Part shown: positions 63,346 to 64,000 of the stretch, one piece after another
How positions within the stretch are numbered: position 1 is the first letter of the stretch
Layout: each line of letters begins with the position of its first letter
Translations under genes and position numbers: made by a program
Source of the DNA: Burkholderiaceae bacterium
GTDB taxonomy: Bacteria > Pseudomonadota > Gammaproteobacteria > Burkholderiales > Burkholderiaceae_C
Reading direction: 5' to 3'
DNA length: 64,000 nucleotides
NCBI GenBank assembly: GCA_016790175.1
Contig: JAEUPI010000074.1
Coordinates: 1-64,000, forward strand
The notes under the pieces: model-generated
Database searches by the model: none
Told to the model about the DNA's origin: nothing
Seen by the model: the letters and a program-made list of their open reading frames with translations, nothing else

Positions 63346-64000
63346 ATGTTGTCTGCACTCTACGGACTCTTCGTCTACCTGTTCTTCCTCGCCACCTTCG
63401 TCTACGCGATCGGCTTCGTCGGCAATCTGCCGCTGCTGCCGAAGACCATCGACAGCGGGCCGAGCGGCCCCTGGCTCGAGGCCCTGCTGGTGAACGTTGC
63501 GCTGCTCGCGGTCTTTGCCGTGCAGCACAGCGTGATGGCCCGACGCTCGTTCAAGCGCTGGTTCACGCGCCTCGTTCCCGAGCCGGTGGAACGCAGCAGC
63601 TTCGTGCTCGCCGCCTCGCTCGCGTTGGCGCTGCTGCTGTGGCAATGGCGGCCGATCAACGAACCGATGGTGTGGCAGGTCACCGACCCGCTGGGCCGGC
63701 TGGCGCTGCACGCGGTGTTCTGGGCCGGATGGGCGGTGCTCCTGACCAGCACGTTCCTGATCAACCACTTCGAGCTGTTCGGTCTGCGCCAGGTGTGGAC
63801 GCACCTGCGTGGCACGGCAATGCCCGCCCCGGACTTCCGCACGCCGCTGTTCTATCGCCACGTGCGGCATCCGATCTACCTCGGCTTCGTGCTCGCCTTC
63901 TGGGCCACGCCTGCAATGAGCGCCGGGCACCTGCTGTTCGCCGCCGCCTGCACCGGCTACATCCTGGTCGGGATCTGGTTCGAGGAACGCGACTTGATCG
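63346..64000 (+). CDS. MddA/NnrU-like membrane methyltransferase, cut by window edge
   Basis: About 218 residues visible. Several membrane helices (FVYLFFLATFVYAIGF, LLVNVALLAVFAVQH, LHAVFWAGWAVLL, GHLLFAAACTGYILVGIW) and the C-terminal motif RHVRHPIYLGF with EERDL, as in isoprenylcysteine carboxyl methyltransferase-type and methanethiol S-methyltransferase (MddA) proteins. CGGAGG precedes the ATG at 63346. Methanethiol methylation to dimethyl sulfide is possible, but NnrU-like or other membrane methyltransferases are not excluded. Confidence 0.85.
   Translation, partial: MLSALYGLFVYLFFLATFVYAIGFVGNLPLLPKTIDSGPSGPWLEALLVNVALLAVFAVQHSVMARRSFKRWFTRLVPEPVERSSFVLAASLALALLLWQWRPINEPMVWQVTDPLGRLALHAVFWAGWAVLLTSTFLINHFELFGLRQVWTHLRGTAMPAPDFRTPLFYRHVRHPIYLGFVLAFWATPAMSAGHLLFAAACTGYILVGIWFEERDLI

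Overview
The window is very GC-rich, gene-dense DNA with pervasive ATGA/GTGA stop-start overlaps, GTG and TTG starts, and protein families (family III CoA-transferases, TRAP transporters, Bfr/Bfd/Feo, DUF6502, FeoB-linked Cys-rich protein) that point to a betaproteobacterium of the order Burkholderiales, probably near Leptothrix/Rubrivivax/Methylibium. This placement is inferred from gene content and style only; there is no rRNA or tRNA in the window, and I see no CRISPR array, phage or intact insertion sequence.

Left part (1-15158): a catabolic region for an acyl-CoA substrate. A leftward set (SCP-2 protein, MerR regulator, acyl-CoA dehydrogenase cut by the window edge) diverges from a rightward set: SDR, carboxyltransferase, acyl-CoA dehydrogenase, TPR protein, crotonase, biotin carboxylase/BCCP. 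The order SDR-CTbeta-ACAD-ECH-BC matches the acyclic-terpene (atuBCDEF) operon of Pseudomonas, except that a TPR gene is inserted and the control is by a MerR protein with a perfect palindrome on a 19-bp-spacer promoter. A BKACE-type beta-keto acid cleavage enzyme, a complete TRAP transporter (P, Q, M), a second crotonase and a family III CoA-transferase continue downstream, so uptake, CoA activation, beta-oxidation-like steps, carboxylation and cleavage could all be encoded together.

Middle part (15237-25034): a DegP-like periplasmic protease, an ankyrin-like lipoprotein, a response regulator/HD-GYP protein paired with a very large hybrid histidine kinase (c-di-GMP signalling), a hotdog thioesterase and a Tat-exported beta-propeller protein. 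At 25211-28532 lies an iron locus: bacterioferritin, then a Fur-box-controlled bfd-feoA-feoB-Cys-rich protein run. An orphan molybdopterin oxidoreductase follows, then a 440-bp non-coding stretch, ThrH, the U32 protein RlhA and a TonB-dependent receptor.

Right part (36213-64000): a DUF6502/lipoprotein pair divergent from a second beta-propeller lipoprotein across an operator-like palindrome; a diiron/metal hydrolase-like protein divergent from a luciferase-like monooxygenase; small membrane and secreted proteins separated by a strong bidirectional terminator; a TPR-HupE/UreJ-DUF4198 group that may concern metal handling; and a saccharopine-dehydrogenase-like protein and aldo/keto reductase. 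From 49510 the content becomes accessory: a 1154-residue secreted protein with Ig-like repeats and a C-terminus resembling the TbpB/hemophilin beta-barrel; a BTAD/SARP-type ATPase regulator in line with a helical protein and an alpha/beta hydrolase, divergent from a methyltransferase and a vanadium-haloperoxidase-like protein; a self-regulated TetR gene with an excellent promoter and operator, translationally coupled to a fused alpha/beta hydrolase-glycosyltransferase; and at the right edge a partial MddA/NnrU-like membrane methyltransferase.
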